DNA of 64,000 bases from Aotearoamyces nothofagi (GCA_015345905.1 JADDTR010000002.1:496001-560000); one strand, 5' to 3'; counted from the stretch's first letter, positions 1 through 14,369 are shown. The notes: a model not told the origin generated them from the sequence alone. Program-made: numbers and translations.

Positions 1-1313
<1,313 letters not shown>

Positions 1314-2260
1314 AACATGATGGCATACTTTATCTCTTTTTTATTATCATTTAGAATATTAAGCGTATATGTATATAGATGATGTACCCATCGGTCGATT
1401 GCTGTATTTCAGTACAGCGGGGAGGTTTCTTACAAGCTCCAATTCGATGAAAGTATTGAGTGAAGGCTGAAAGCGGCCATGACCTATCACAATTAGTATT
1501 TCACATTCTATGTAAGTATTGTGGATTTCACTTTATAGGTATTTGTAGGACAGGCAGGGCCGCGGGGGGTTTGTCTTATAAAGAAGCAAAAAAGAGATTT
1601 AAACCTTGATTAACATCTCCATTTTTAAGGGTGGTATGATACCAAATCAGTATATTACGTGCTTCAAGCTAGTACCAGTAAATTCTTTATACTTGAGGAA
1701 GACTATCAATTTCATCAAATTTGTAGGCTAATTTTCAGCCGTTGGATACTTACACCAGCTTCAGGTACCATGAACACCGTGTGACGAGCACTTTTTACAT
1801 ACAGAAGCTTCGCAATTCGCGTGCGGCAAAATTCGAAATAATTTGGTGTGCTGGGTATGCCGGAATGAAACAAAACAAAAGCTTTTACCTATCCAGTAAT
1901 GCTTGATATTGCTTCCATTTTACGTGTAGACGTACATTTATTTACAGGTACACAGGAAATCTTGTGGCTCTTTGTCAGGGATCACCTATCCCCGTTCCTT
2001 CCTTCCCCACATTTTGTGGCTCAAGCTCTTTTCCCTAATCGGTAGCTGTAAGCCTCGCTAAAAAGTAAGGCTGGCCGCTTTGGCCTGCGTAGATCGATAA
2101 GTAGCTTAAATGTTGCTTTGTCGCGCTCGTCTACTTTTCTTGTTCTCCTCCACATCGCGCACCTATGTGACTCTAATTGACCCACGATTAGCGCAACTGT
2201 GCATGAATGCTCTGACACTTGTCAGACCTTTTCGCATGACATCCTGAGATCACGATCGCT
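1314..2260. other. Intergenic region, monooxygenase to ulp1
   Basis: About 950 bp of AT-rich sequence with no convincing coding frame; the short open frames have no recognisable motif. It must hold the 3' end of the monooxygenase transcript and the promoter of the SUMO protease gene. I see no repeat or RNA gene. Confidence 0.5.
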
Positions 2261-5191
2261 ATGGCTTCGGGGGTCTCGATAGAATGGGAACCTGAGATGC
2301 CAGGACAATTCAACTCTCAACTCCGCATTCGTCGCAAACGCGCTGCAGAAGAGGCAGGTCTCTCACCCGATAGACCAGAGGCTCACGGTGCTGCATTTAG
2401 CACTATACAAGAGGTACCTAGCTTTGGAACGATTGGAGAGCTGCGCTAATTCATCAGCAATCCACCACTGAGAACGCTGGAGCGGGACTTCTTGTAGCCG
2501 TCCTTAAGACCACCTTCAACATCTTAGGGACGCTACTTAGAGCACCCGTTATTGGTATAAAGATCACAAGACGCGGAGTGCAAGGTGAGGAGCTAACGCG
2601 ATAACTTCCTCGATCTTTTACTAACCATCCTCAAAGCGGCAGCAGAAAACCGACAAGTTGTAGAGATTCGGCGCATCACCACGGGCGGTTACCAGTCCGT
2701 CAAGCGCAGGGCTACAAACGTGATACGACCTGTTGCAGAGACGGCGCATCAAGTTATGCGCCGTAGACGTTCAATAGCACGTCCAAGAGATACTCATACG
2801 CCACCAAGGCACAACCATCTCCGACCTCAATCAACGCTAGACGGGCTTAACCAACCTCAATATTTCGAACAACGAACACCGCTGCGAACTATCGTCACGT
2901 CACCGCAAGCTCCGGTTGAGGTCAATCAACATCGGGAGAACTTGTGGCAGCACATGTCGAATAAAGCTTCCCGAATCACAGATATCATGGCACAAGATAT
3001 ATTACATTCGCCTCAGCAGACGGCCCATGTCCAATTACCTCATACGAATTCGGATTCTATAGATGATCGAGAAGTAACTACGATATACCTACCTTCTAAT
3101 ACTACAGAGTCTAGCTCAATTGCTCGAGAGACGGAGGCAAGACTTACGGATTTATTTGTCCCAACGCCTTTACCTGGTGATGATCTACGAGACAGCATAA
3201 AGGAGTTGTTAATTAGTGGTAACCGTCTAGATGTAATAGAAGGCATCCAAGCCAGACCCCCAAGACCACATAGGATGCAACGGCGTCCTGAACGGTCAAA
3301 CAATGAGTGGGATATGGCGGTAGTGGTGGAGAGCCAGAGGATCTGTCGGACCAAAAATCCGCGCAAGTACTGTCCTGTAGATGCAAGAGAGCAACTACAT
3401 CCCAACGGGAGAGTAAATATTGTACCTACTCAAATGATCACCTCAACCAGCGGCATGGACAGTTCAGACCCCACATCGACTTCTCAACCCAACAAGAAGG
3501 ATATTTGGGCGGAGTGTCCTAAAAGCGAGGTTCGCAGAAATACACTCCTGTCGAAGGAACGACAGGTTATCCCATCCCCGACAACTAGTTCGCAGGATCA
3601 GTTCAAGGACGCTGTCCACAAAACGAATACAGAGATGCCGAGAAAAGATACTCGAGTGAAGCTTTTGGACACTCCAGCTAAGAGACATGCCCGCATTGAG
3701 ATTGATTCAAGGAATGGATTGCCCAAAGAGAGCGTCGTCTCATTTTTGAGGACTAGTATGGTTGGCGTGTGGGAAGCCTCCAGTCCATGGTCGGGAGAGC
3801 AGGTCAACAATGCCCAACTAGACCTTAATGGCCATATACGGTCACTCATGACACCAACTGAGCCGGCTTCAATACCTCCCGGAACTCCTATAACATATCC
3901 AAACAGCATAGCTACACACGAAGACCCCAGTTACAACCTCGGTCCCAACCGCATTTTCACACCCCCGAATGCACGTCAACCCGACTTGATAGCAGCGCCA
4001 ACCAACCCGACCATAACTCCTATAAATCCCAATGCACAACTACATTACGCCTTGCTTGAGTCGCTGACCCAACCTCTGACGCCGCCAGAGCTCGAAGCGA
4101 GAAAATATCACAACCCAGATGATGAAGAACACAATGCCATCGCCCCAACGGGTAGTAGATCACTCATGGAGTTGCAGAAGATTGAAAACCATGAGATTCC
4201 TAAGACTCCAGAGAATCTTGAGAACGCCGAGACAAGCCAACCAGCTTCTGCTAGTGGAATGATAGTAGACTTTGTTAGTAAATTCGACGAGATGACCATG
4301 TCGTCATCGCAAACAAGCAAACGGGCTGAGAGGATAAGGCAACGAGAGGAGGCCAAAGCAGCGAAACAGGCTGCGGAAGAGGCTGCAACAGCCAAGGCAA
4401 AGGCCGAGGCAGAAGAAGCTGCTCTTAAGGCAAAGTCTCAGCGACGCATTCCTAAGAAGAAGCTTGTTCATCCCCTCAGCAAGGAATGGGAAAGCAAGAT
4501 TGCTGAAGCAATGCATAAAAGTGACAGCTCTATACTCACTACGACCCTCGATGGCACCGAACTTAGGAGGAAGGACTTTTTGACTGTCCTCGGCGCGACA
4601 GCTTGGCTTAATGATGAAATCATCAATGCTTATCTGGAGTGGATTGTCGACTACGCTAATATGAAAGCTGGACGACATGGGCGAACAGCCATACCCAAAA
4701 TTTGTGCCTATAACAGCTTTTTCTACAAAAGATTGGTGGACTCGGGTCCGGGTGGAGTATTGCGATGGTCGAAACGAAAGAATATTAACGGGAAAAAGCT
4801 TCTTGAAGTTGATCAGGTTTTGATACCGGTCAACAATGCGTCTCACTGGACACTCATTGTGGTATCGCCGAAAGAGCGGGCAGTAGAATATCTAGACTCG
4901 TTTGGTGGGAACAGCCGGATATTCGTCCAACATACGCTAGCATGGCTTCGGCTGGAGTTGGGTAAAGACTGGAAGGAAGACGAATGGAGAGTTCTGGAGA
5001 CAAAGTCAGCCAGCCAAAGAAATGGCTATGATTGCGGCGTTTTCACAATCACCAATGCAGAGTGCGTCGCTGGTGGGATTGCTACGGACAGCTACGACGG
5101 CGAGGACATGGCGGGGCAGCGGCGCAGGATTGCAGCTGTACTGCTAAACCGTGGATTTGGCGGGGATTTGGTAGCGGGAGAGGAGTTGTAA
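2261..5191 (+). CDS. ulp1: Ulp1-type SUMO protease (C48 cysteine peptidase)
   Basis: Exons 2261..2413, 2458..2584 and 2637..5191 encode 944 residues; introns of 44 and 52 nt have good donors and acceptors. The first ~640 residues are polar and low in complexity, followed by a Glu/Ala/Lys-rich probable coiled coil (~655-695). The C-terminal ~200 residues are a C48 peptidase domain: LNDEIINAYLEW, then His830 (NASHWTLIVV), Asp847 (YLDSFGG), Gln887 and Cys893 (QRNGYDCGVF), so the whole catalytic set is present. The family matures SUMO and removes it from proteins, often at nuclear pores. A catalytic domain at the extreme C-terminus fits Ulp1 better than Ulp2. The start is the ATG before MASGVSIEWEP; an upstream exon cannot be excluded. 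Confidence 0.9.
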
Positions 5192-7096
5192 CGGGCGGTG
5201 GGGTTCTGGGTCTGGCGTTTGGCGTTCCAAAAAGGAGTGGTACTCTCCTCTTTTTTGGGCTATGATAGGACGGCTATAGCTTCCGTTCCTGTTGATGATT
5301 GAAGGATAAAATTGATACCCCTGGATAGCTGCCGTAAGTCCCTACGGGGCGGGCCTGAATAGAATTACTCCTTTCGAATGATGTTGGGGTGTTGTACGGT
5401 CGTTACTAGTGCTCTCGTCTGTAACTGATAACAAGGGATGTACACACGTCAATAATAGATAGATAGCCGCATTTGATTGTAAATTTCTAGAATCAGACAT
5501 GTATCTGTAACTAGTTTATTATAACTGTACCGCAGTTATGTATGGTATCCTCTTTCCTCCTGGGTCGAGAGGATCGACGATAGTGAGATTTCTAGCCGTC
5601 AACACAGAAAATAGTATCAATTCCATATATAGCGTTAAGTCGGAGGCGAAGGCAGAGTATTGTAGATAGGTTCCCCTGTTCCTGCTCTGGCAGGTGTGGA
5701 TGGAGGCGCAACTCATACCTATACCCCTCTCAACTAGGCATTTTTGAAATGTCGTGGGAGAAAAAGAGGAGGAGGCTTAGAAGGGAAAGAAGAGAAGATT
5801 GTCGTTGCCGGCTCAGCTCGGCTTAGCTAGCAGCAGCCATTAAATTTCCTTTTTCTTCCTTCTCAGTCAATGAGAACGTAGGCAGTAGCGGTGTAGGACC
5901 TACCGTATAATCATGAGGATTTTGACCCTGGATTCCTGATAGGATTTTCTTTTCTTTGCTATTTCTTTTTTCATCTCTTTATGTCTTGCTTTCCTGACCC
6001 GAGGACCCAGGGTTACACGGTATATGCAGTGCGGCAGTGCGGCACAATGCAGGCAAGGCTGGAAGTGTGAAGAATGAAGATGTAGATATGATACGACAGT
6101 TATCGATTACGGGACGGGGGCCTTCCTGTCGGTTCGTGAGCTAAGAGTAGGCGAGGGCGGGAGTTTAGGGTGATCGGGATGTTCCAGGGACGAGAGACGA
6201 GGGATCAGAGGCGAGAAGCGAGAGGCGAGAGGCGACGGAGAGGGAGCGGATTTGCATATGATAAGGCTGGGATGGGATGGGCTGCTACTGTACTTAGTGG
6301 CCAGGATGGCACACATGGATTACGGAAGATGCCTCTCTGCATATCTGCCTCGCCTCTCCCGCCCTCCTTCCCTCTGTCTTTCCATCTCTCATCTCTCTCA
6401 TCCCCTCTACGGTCTGCTCATCCTCTAATCCCTCCTATCCCTATTATATCTGATATCCTGCCTGGGTGCAGGATGGTGTCCTCAGTTCTTGCCCTCAGTT
6501 CTCTCATCCATCCGCTGTTGGTGGCAGCTGGCTGTGGCAGCTGGCTTGCCGTAGGAGCGTGACTGACTCCTTGGCAGTGTAGGGATATGAGGATGATGCG
6601 GTGCGACGGGCATGGATGCTGGCTCCTCAGGCGCTGATCGGGACTTCTGGAACGCATCTCCAACACAATCCGCAACAGTCAGCAACAGCACAAGAGCAGC
6701 AAGTCAGTAAGTTACACGCACGCCATCCTGCAAGACAATACTCTAATTCTGCTTTCTACCCTAGGTATTGCCTCCCACCTATGTGCCTGATACATCCCAT
6801 TTATCTTCCGCTTTCTACAGCCATGTAGGGTTATTGTATATATCCACCTGTATCTACATTATATATATACCCCCAGCAGCCTAGCTACAGGCTGGCATAT
6901 GTAGCATGTGGAAGATAGCATTGCATCTCATCTATGCCATATGCCCGCCCTCCCCTGCGGTTGTGGAGTGGGAGGTGGCTGAGGGAGGTAAGAGAGAGTG
7001 CAAAGTCAAAAGCGGGTGCGACCAATTATATATAATCGTACCTAACGTTACTGCTGAATCTATACTGCAATGGCCGCAAAGCTAAGACGAGTTGTG

Positions 7097-7135
7097 CCAG
7101 CATCCAGCATCCAGCATCCAACATCCAGCATCCAG
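7097..7135. repeat. 7-nt tandem repeat (ccagcat)n
   Basis: About five and a half copies of ccagcat, one carrying a base change, visible by eye. Confidence 0.85.
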
Positions 7136-7202
7136 CGTCGAATGAAGCCTTCATAACCCGACCTGACTGGCCTTGTAAAGACCATCTTTATTGAAGTCGT
7201 CA

Positions 7203-7280
7203 GTCTTCCGTCTTCCGTATTTCGTATTTCGTCTTCCGTCTTGCGTCTTCTGCGTTTTGCTTTCCGTCTTCCGTTATCCG
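7203..7280. repeat. Degenerate pyrimidine-rich repeat (cttccgt-like)
   Basis: Roughly ten imperfect copies of cttccgt / atttcgt / cttgcgt follow one another, a decayed short tandem array with strong strand asymmetry (pyrimidines on +). Confidence 0.7.
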
Positions 7281-7446
7281 GCATTGTTCTCCACCGGTGC
7301 AGCACATAGTTACAATATAGTACGCACAGTAGAGGAAGCTCCGGAACAGCACCTCTATCCTTCTCTCGCCCTGCAACCAACTGTCTACTAGCCAACTTAC
7401 CTTGGGTCGACTTGATCCGATCGAACCGAATGAACGGAACGAGCGA

Positions 7447-7470
7447 ACTGACTGACTGACTGACTGACTA
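7447..7470. repeat. Tetranucleotide microsatellite (ACTG)n
   Basis: Six uninterrupted units of actg. Confidence 0.9.
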
Positions 7471-8838
7471 AATCCACAGACCGCGGTGAAGTCGCTGGCT
7501 GAATTCAATGGCTGACCTCCCTGACTGCGGCTAACAGTGCTGCAATCTGATCAGTGCTCAACAAGCTTACACGCTACCTCAGCCTTGGGCGCTAGCTGCC
7601 TTGCTGCCTGGCTGGCTGCTCAAGCGGAAACGGAAGAGATGCAGTGCTGCAGTACCAGAAACTGGGCCGCTTTTGCTAACGCACGCCTGGCCAAGCCAGC
7701 CAGTCTCTGGCCAATGCGCTGCCTCTGCTGCCTTCGGGGGTATCTTTAGTGGAGCCAGGCCACGTCTAGCAGCACCGCTAGCGCCGCAACAGACCTAGCC
7801 CGCGTGCCGCCATCCACTGAGGCCCCCTGTCGCGCACGCAAGCCCTCTCGGCCTGGCACGCCAGACACGTCTGGCTCGGCCTATCCTGGCTTAGCATTGG
7901 CCAGAAGCGGGGGTCAGCCGCGCTAGGGCAACACTTTAGCGGGGCATCCAAGCTCACTGGGCGTGGTGTGAGGCCCTGGCGTCGCTGCAGATAGGGAGGC
8001 ACTGGCAGAGAGATATGACTTGGCTTGGGAGGATAGAGGGCACTGGGCGTGCGCTGTAACTGCTGAACCCGTAGGAAAGAACGAGGTGTATAGGTATCGC
8101 TGCCTGCTCTACAGTGCCTGGAGGGAGACGCAGGACGCTCGCTGTACGGCAGAGTACCGTGCCAATCTCCCATCTCCCATCTCCCTGGCTGTCTGGACGG
8201 CTTTGCTGTCGGGCTGCTGCCCTGCGACGCTTTGCTCTCTCTGCTCTCTTTCCCTGCCCGCTGCGAGCAACTATATACTCCTCCATCCTCCTCCATCTGC
8301 TGCTTCATCCTTTCCCTCCTTGGCCTTGCACAGTACTCTTCTTCGTCCCGCTGTGCTGAGCTGCTTCTGCAGATGCGCGAGCCTGAGTCCGAGTCTGCCC
8401 GTCCCGTCCTGTTCTGTACGTTGTAAGAGACCCACTCCTTATCGGTATCGTTGTTTGCATTCACGGGCACTGGTACTTTGTTCGCCGTAAGACACTTCAT
8501 TATTCGCAATCTGGCTGCCGTTTGATGCAGCGCGTCTCGGACGGAACAGTACGCACGCCTTTGAAACCCGTCAGCCTTCAGCAATGCAATGTGTTCTTGA
8601 CTGACAATCGTCTGCAGCGTGAACGCGCCATCACACCTTGCTTGTCCATTCTTCGAGCTTGGCGATATCCTTATCTGTTGCAGTGGCCCGACGACGCAGC
8701 ATTCCTCACGACGCCGACTTCGAGTGTGCATAGGACCTCTTTCAACGGCGGCTCCTTGCATATGAACAACCGCTATATCCTGCATCGCAACTGGCTTTGC
8801 ACTTGCATGTCTGGCTGCTTTCTGCATCTACTTCTGCA

Positions 8839-10981
8839 ATGGCAACAGTAGCAATGGCACGGCCTGTGCCGTCTCGGCGCTCTTCCTCGCCGGCGCCTCC
8901 TCCACCGAGTCATACCTTGAATCTCGACAATATAAATACTTCTGCAGCATGCCCTATACCGATTCCAAATAAACACCTGCCAATTTGCCCTCCTGGTCCC
9001 GCTCCCACGGAGAAGCCGGATACTCCTCCTGCGTCTCCTCCTTCGAAGCATACTGACTTACAACCGAATTCCCTCCTCTACCCACCCGACAATTACAAGT
9101 TAAGATCCTCTACCGTATATGAAATTGATGCCGCGGGCTTAGCGGCAGCCATCGATCACGTATCAGGCCAGCCGCTTCCAAGTCCATCACAGGTCTTCCC
9201 TTGGCTACACGGTCTACATCCAAACAATCATATACAGCAAGCCTTCTTTCTCGCACGCCGGAGGGCCCTGAGAAAGACACCAAAATGCCTACGGGGAATA
9301 ACAATTGTCAAGGCAGGTGGCGACTTGAGTTGTGCAAGGCTGAAAGGCGCAATTGCTCCGCACGAGATCTTGAAAAGCGGGAGCACCCCAGAGTTTAGAG
9401 AATGCGACCCTCGAGAAGGCTTCTCGGTTCGCAACTTCCATATCCAAGCACCCAAGGCGGCCTTGGTATCGGATATTGTTGTTTATGGTGGAACCGAGGA
9501 AGAAAACGAGAGGCTGGCTGAAGATATTGCAGCTGCTCAACAAACATGGCGAGATACGCATGAAAGATGGGGTCATGAATTACCCTGGTATAACACTTTT
9601 ATCTGTACAACGCCCTTTGAACTGATTGAGAAGGATTATCCGGACATCGTTGCCACGGATTCTAGTGGCCAAATGACCGGCGACGTCATGGATTTCTTCC
9701 ATCAAGAACGTGTCGAAATGGCAACCATGACAAAGGCCTCAGAAATACAGAGGAATGTCTGGCTTGGTCCAACTCCTGATTCGGCAATAGATCCGTCTTT
9801 GCTTGACGACGAAGACGAGGCTTTCGATATACTTATAGAATGTAGTGACTTGGGCCGTCTTAATCCGAAGGCGTTGAAAGCCTTGGCCGAGGATCTTGAC
9901 GAAGGAGAGAATCGACAAACATACCTTGAATTCCCTTCGTCTGGCAGCATTATGCCACCTTCGTGGTCTCCCACCGAAGCCGATGCTATCCTCGAGAGTT
10001 GTAAATGGATATACAATCTGGCCAATGGCATTCGGCCATCCCCGACTCCACTGCCTGTTGACTCGGAGGGAGACAGTCCAATGCCGAGTGTAACATCTGT
10101 GACTAGCAGACCTCGGAAGATACTCTTGCATTGCACGGATGGCTATACGGAGACCTCAATGCTCGCTCTCGCCTACTACATATATAGTTCTGGTGCTACA
10201 GTCTCTCAGGCCTGGCTACAACTACACCTGGACAAGCGCCGGAACTTCTTTGCTTATCCCTCAGATGTTGCTCTTCTGAATGCAATCTCGCCTCGCCTTC
10301 TGGCCGAGTCGCCTTCGCTAGAAGAGAAGAGTCCACAAGAGATAGCTGCCATGGTCCAAGCAGAGCCAAGCTGGCTGCCATTGATGGACGGATCTCTGCC
10401 CAGTCGAATTCTTGATTACATGTATCTCGGCAATCTTAACCATGCAAACAATCCGGAGCTCTTGCGAGCTATCGGAATACGCCAAATACTAAGCGTAGGC
10501 GAAACCGCAACCTGGCGGGAGGGCGAACTAGAGCAATGGGGCGAGGACAATGTTTGCGTTGTACAGGGCGTACAAGACAATGGTGTCGATCCCCTGACGG
10601 AGGAATTCGAACGATGTTTAGCATTTATTGGTAAGTTCTTGACATCTTCTTGTACTAAACAATGCTAACTCGATGCCAGATCGAGGCCGCCGTGCCGGAA
10701 CTGCAACCCTAGTACACTGCCGTGTGGGCGTCTCGCGCAGCGCGACTATATGTATCGCCGAAGTGATGAGAGTTAAGAATCTTTCCTATCCTCGTGCATA
10801 TTGCTTTGTGCGCGCGAGAAGACTGAATGTAATAATTCAGCCGCATCTTCGCTTCAGTTACGAATTGCTCAAATGGGAAGAGGCACTGCAGCAGCGCAGA
10901 GGCGAAAGAGTAAGAAGAGAGCTTGAGTGGGGTGAGATCGCAAGAGAGATTGCAGCCATGAATAGGCCGTACTCTAGATGA
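8839..10981 (+). CDS. pps1: Dual-specificity protein phosphatase, Pps1-like
   Basis: Exons 8839..10630 and 10680..10981 (intron 49 nt, GTAAGT...CCAG) give 697 residues. The C-terminal catalytic domain starts near SRILDYMYLGNLNHA and has the full signature HCRVGVSRSA with nucleophile Cys611; the intron lies just before it. This is the Cys-X5-Arg motif of dual-specificity phosphatases. Upstream, around residues 330-500, a second phosphatase-like segment (NVWLGPTPD ... HCTDGYTETS, Cys432) keeps His-Cys but has Glu438 where the catalytic Arg should be, so it is probably inactive. Architecture and length resemble yeast Pps1, which is linked to S-phase control. The start is the first in-frame ATG (MATVAMARP); the open frame upstream of it has no ATG. 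Confidence 0.85.
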
Positions 10982-11723
10982 GGAGAACGAGCACGAGCAC
11001 GAGCACGGTGGGGTTATATCTTTTGCTGTCTTAACACCATTATTGAGAATTTTAATGATTTATGAGATACGAGGAGCTGGGCTGGCACGTATATCCTTAG
11101 GATGGATGGACACATTTTTATGGATTCGGGATTGGAATCGGAAGAGTTTGGCGCCCATAGGGGGGACCTGGCCACGGAAGATGGCTTGGATATATACCGA
11201 TTTCTATCTGTAGGGTTATATTGTTACTGCGCTTTGGCACGTGAAGCCGTCAAAAAGCGCCTGCTTCTCGCGCGCTCATAGGGTCTCGACGATCTTTTTA
11301 CCCATAAAGTGTTGGGTGTTTTAGGAGTTTAGAATTATTTATAGTTTTATACATGTGATCTATTTGCCCCGTTGTCAATTGTCATCTTCTAGAAGGGCCA
11401 ATCTCTTGCCGTAGCCAGAGCCCTCGGCGAATACTCATGCTACCTGCTCCCAATGACAGGCTTGAGAAGCGGAGAATAAGAGGCTCACAGGAGCTCTTCG
11501 CGTCATGGCCTACGGCGGCCAGGAAGACGGTACAGGCGTGAACCCGACTCTATACTGCCCTCATCACCCAGGCGGGCAAATGGCAAACCGCGCCAGCCAC
11601 GGCGAATGCAAGCAAAGACGATGTCTGTCTGTCTAGGCGATTCGCCGATTCGCCGATTCGCTGTAAGCAGACCTGCACAACGGCAAGCCTGGTATGCAGG
11701 GCAGTAGGCAAGAATCAAACGCA

Positions 11724-11770
11724 AGGTATCACGGTATCACGGTATCAAGGTATCAAGGTATCAAGGTATC
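11724..11770. repeat. 8-nt tandem repeat (aggtatca)n
   Basis: Six units of aggtatca / cggtatca, the last one truncated. Confidence 0.85.
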
Positions 11771-11949
11771 TATCTCAACGGCGGGATCGGCAATGCGTGG
11801 ACCGGATGGGGGCGAGAGCACGAGGCCCTCCAAACGGGATCACGTGCCCGCTGTCTCGTCTTGCATCTTGCACACAACACAGACAAGAGAAGCAGACAGG
11901 CAGAGAGGAGAGGGGGAGGGGTGCAGGCCTGAACCGTTAGGACGACATG

Positions 11950-11980
11950 GCTACGCTACGCTACGCTACGCTACGCTACG
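11950..11980. repeat. Pentanucleotide repeat (ctacg)n
   Basis: Six perfect units of ctacg. Confidence 0.9.
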
Positions 11981-12159
11981 CACACCTGCATGCCTTGGTC
12001 TCCGGCTGCCTACGGTCTTCCGTACCGCCCACGCCAACCTAAGGCTCCGCAGCTGCAGCACATGCGGCTTCCCCGCTTTCCAACGCCGGGCAGCGTCGGC
12101 TGGGAGGGCAGAAGACGGATGGCCGAGGGTGGGTGGCCGACGAGGGGTGGCTTGACTGT

Positions 12160-12207
12160 CTGACGGTCTGTCTGCCTGACGGTCTGTCTGCCTGACGGTC
12201 TGTCTGC
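12160..12207. repeat. 16-nt tandem repeat, three perfect copies
   Basis: Three identical copies of ctgacggtctgtctgc, flanked by partial ctgcctg copies. Its palindromic tone (ctgacgg / gtctgtctg) may reflect replication slippage. Confidence 0.9.
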
Positions 12208-12770
12208 CTGCCTGACTGGGCATCCGACACGTCCGTTCCCAGCGACGGCAGATGGGGCGGGAGGGCGAGGGCGGTGACCGCATGTGCGACCCACGAGACC
12301 GGGCGATCCGTACTTCACGAATCGCGCCTTGTCAGCACGAGCACTATAGTCTTTATTGCAGTGTAGCAGCCGGCGATGGACTCGGCCGGGGAGGCACGAC
12401 CGTTTGTAGGTAGGCGGCGGCGCACGGCGAGCGACGAAGGACGAAGTACTGTGCAGTGCAGCATGTCGAGTTACTACCTGGTACGGGTTGGCCGCACGGC
12501 AGACCTGCTGACGAGCACGCGAACGCAAACGCGGCGGCGGGATGGTGGGTAAGGTAGGTTCGGGATGCCGTGGGGATGGGATGGGAGGTGATGGGTCGTA
12601 GAGGGGAGGGCACGGTAGGGTTGGGTAAGGCGTGTCTGGGGGGGGTGTGTTTGGAATGCTGCGCCGAGTCATGGCACCTGTGGCTCACGGCTGGCGCAGG
12701 TGGTGGAGGGAGGGACCTGGCAGATTACTCTTAAGGACTAGGACTGGAGTAGGACAGTAGAGGAAGTAAG

Positions 12771-12931
12771 TAGATGCAGAGCAAGAAGACGCAGAGCAAG
12801 TAGAAGATGCAGAGAAAGTAGTAGATGCAGAGAAAAGTAGTAGATGCAGAGAAAAGTAGGTGTAGAGAAAAGTAGTAGATGCAGAGAAAGTAGTATATGT
12901 AGAGAAAGTATATGCAGAGAAAGTAGATACA
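12771..12931. repeat. Degenerate ~18-nt purine-rich minisatellite
   Basis: About nine imperfect units of the type agtagtagatgcagagaa. The + strand is almost all purine for 160 nt. Confidence 0.85.
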
Positions 12932-12954
12932 GACCTCCTCTATGGCCGCTGGGA

Positions 12955-13000
12955 GAGGGCGAGGGCGAGGGCGAGGGCGAGGGCGAGGGCGAGGGCGAGG
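12955..13000. repeat. Hexanucleotide repeat (gagggc)n
   Basis: Seven and a half perfect gagggc units directly after the 18-nt purine array. The G-runs are regularly spaced, so a quadruplex is conceivable. Confidence 0.9.
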
Positions 13001-14323
13001 CACAGGGATTCTTCGGTTGTCATTCATGATGAACGACGGATGGCGGGTTGTGGATGCTGGTGGGTGGTGATGCTGCAGACAATAGACAGACGGGCGTACA
13101 TACGGATACATATAGACGTGCATGCGAGATTTGACATGTGCCAGATTTAGAAGCACGACGACCTTCTCCGAAGCAGCCGCCATTGGGCAGCTTGTAGCAG
13201 CGCTGCAGCTGCAGCAGCAGTGTGGTTGAAGAAAGGAGGAAGAAAAGCGAGAGGAGGAAGTTTATGGGCAGAAGAGAGGCGTTTTGGCCAACGGCTCGGG
13301 GTGCCGGGCAGGGCACGCATTCGAGGTCATAAGAGTAGAGGCCGTGGATGTTTACCTCCGCAGCCTGCGCTGCTGGCCGACTCGTCGTTGGCTGCGTCTG
13401 TGGGCAGGGCCGAGGACAAGCAAATAAGAGCGGGTGAGAAGGGACACGGGCGCTGGACGAGGGGCTCGTGGCAAACAGGCCGGTCTCCAGTGTGATTGAT
13501 CACAAAGTGCGAGACTACGTACGAGTGCTGTACAGTAGGAGCTGGGGGTCGCGATGGAAAGCTTCCGAGAGAAGTAGAAGTGACGTGGGAAGGGGGAGGG
13601 GAGACATCTCAGGGCAGGGCAGGGCAGGGCTGGACTGGACTGGATGGGCCGGTACTGTAGGACTCCTACAGTAGGAGTAGGTACAGTGCAGTACAGTGCT
13701 GACATGGAGATGCCGGAGGTTTTGTTGATGCCGGGCGGGAGTGGAGTGTCTCTTCTAGACCGGAGCGGCGAGAGGGAGCCACAGAGACACGAAGCCAGGC
13801 CACAACAAAGTCACAACGAGTATGCACGGTGGGCATGCAGACGAGGAGACCAATGGACGATGCAGACTCTGGATATCCTGATTCGGTGCGCTGCGCTGGT
13901 GCCCGCCGGTGCCCACTCGCACTCGCCTGGTGGTTGATAAGAGAGAGGGTACAATACAAGTTGCGTATAAGGTCGGCTCACAGACAGCGGCACGACGCGA
14001 TGCGATGCGATACGGTAGTCGAAATCATGTTTACAGAGCGAAACGAAGTGCCGTGTCGGCCTCCGAGCGAGACGAGACGAGGGAGGGCGTTGGGGAGGGA
14101 TGGATGACTTCACTTCGGCAATGCTGCATAATGCACGTAGGAGTGCCTGCTTGGGCGACCAAGTATTACTCGCTGTAGTGTACTGTACGTACTGTACTTG
14201 TACATAGTGTACTGTATGCACTGTACTGTATGTATACACATGGGGGAGATAGAGGATGGTAGCTACATCGATAGCCTGCAGACAACAACAACAACAACAG
14301 TAGCAATAATAAATAACAACAGC

Positions 14324-14369
<46 letters not shown>
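14324..14369. repeat. Trinucleotide microsatellite (aat)n
   Basis: About fifteen uninterrupted aat units, preceded at 14282..14299 by a short (aac)n tract. It creates the poly-Asn and poly-Ile frames here, which are not genes. Confidence 0.95.

Larger units (their letters stand above)
5192..8838. other. Long repeat-rich intergenic region, ulp1 to pps1
   Basis: 3.6 kb without a supportable gene. The left part is AT-balanced; from ~7 kb it becomes GC-richer and carries several short tandem repeats (listed separately). A 349-residue antisense frame (7778..8827) and several shorter ones have skewed composition and no motif, so I did not call them. The stretch probably holds the promoter and possibly a long 5' UTR of pps1. 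Confidence 0.5.

Noticed and set aside
7778-8827. 349-residue minus-strand open frame
   Set aside because: Arg/Ser/Pro-rich with no motif, overlaps repeat-rich spacer and shadows other frames; looks like a by-product of GC-rich sequence.
12010-12672. 220-residue minus-strand frame
   Set aside because: Largely made of the 16-nt tandem repeat (RQTDRQ...) and Pro/Ser/His-rich filler; no domain.
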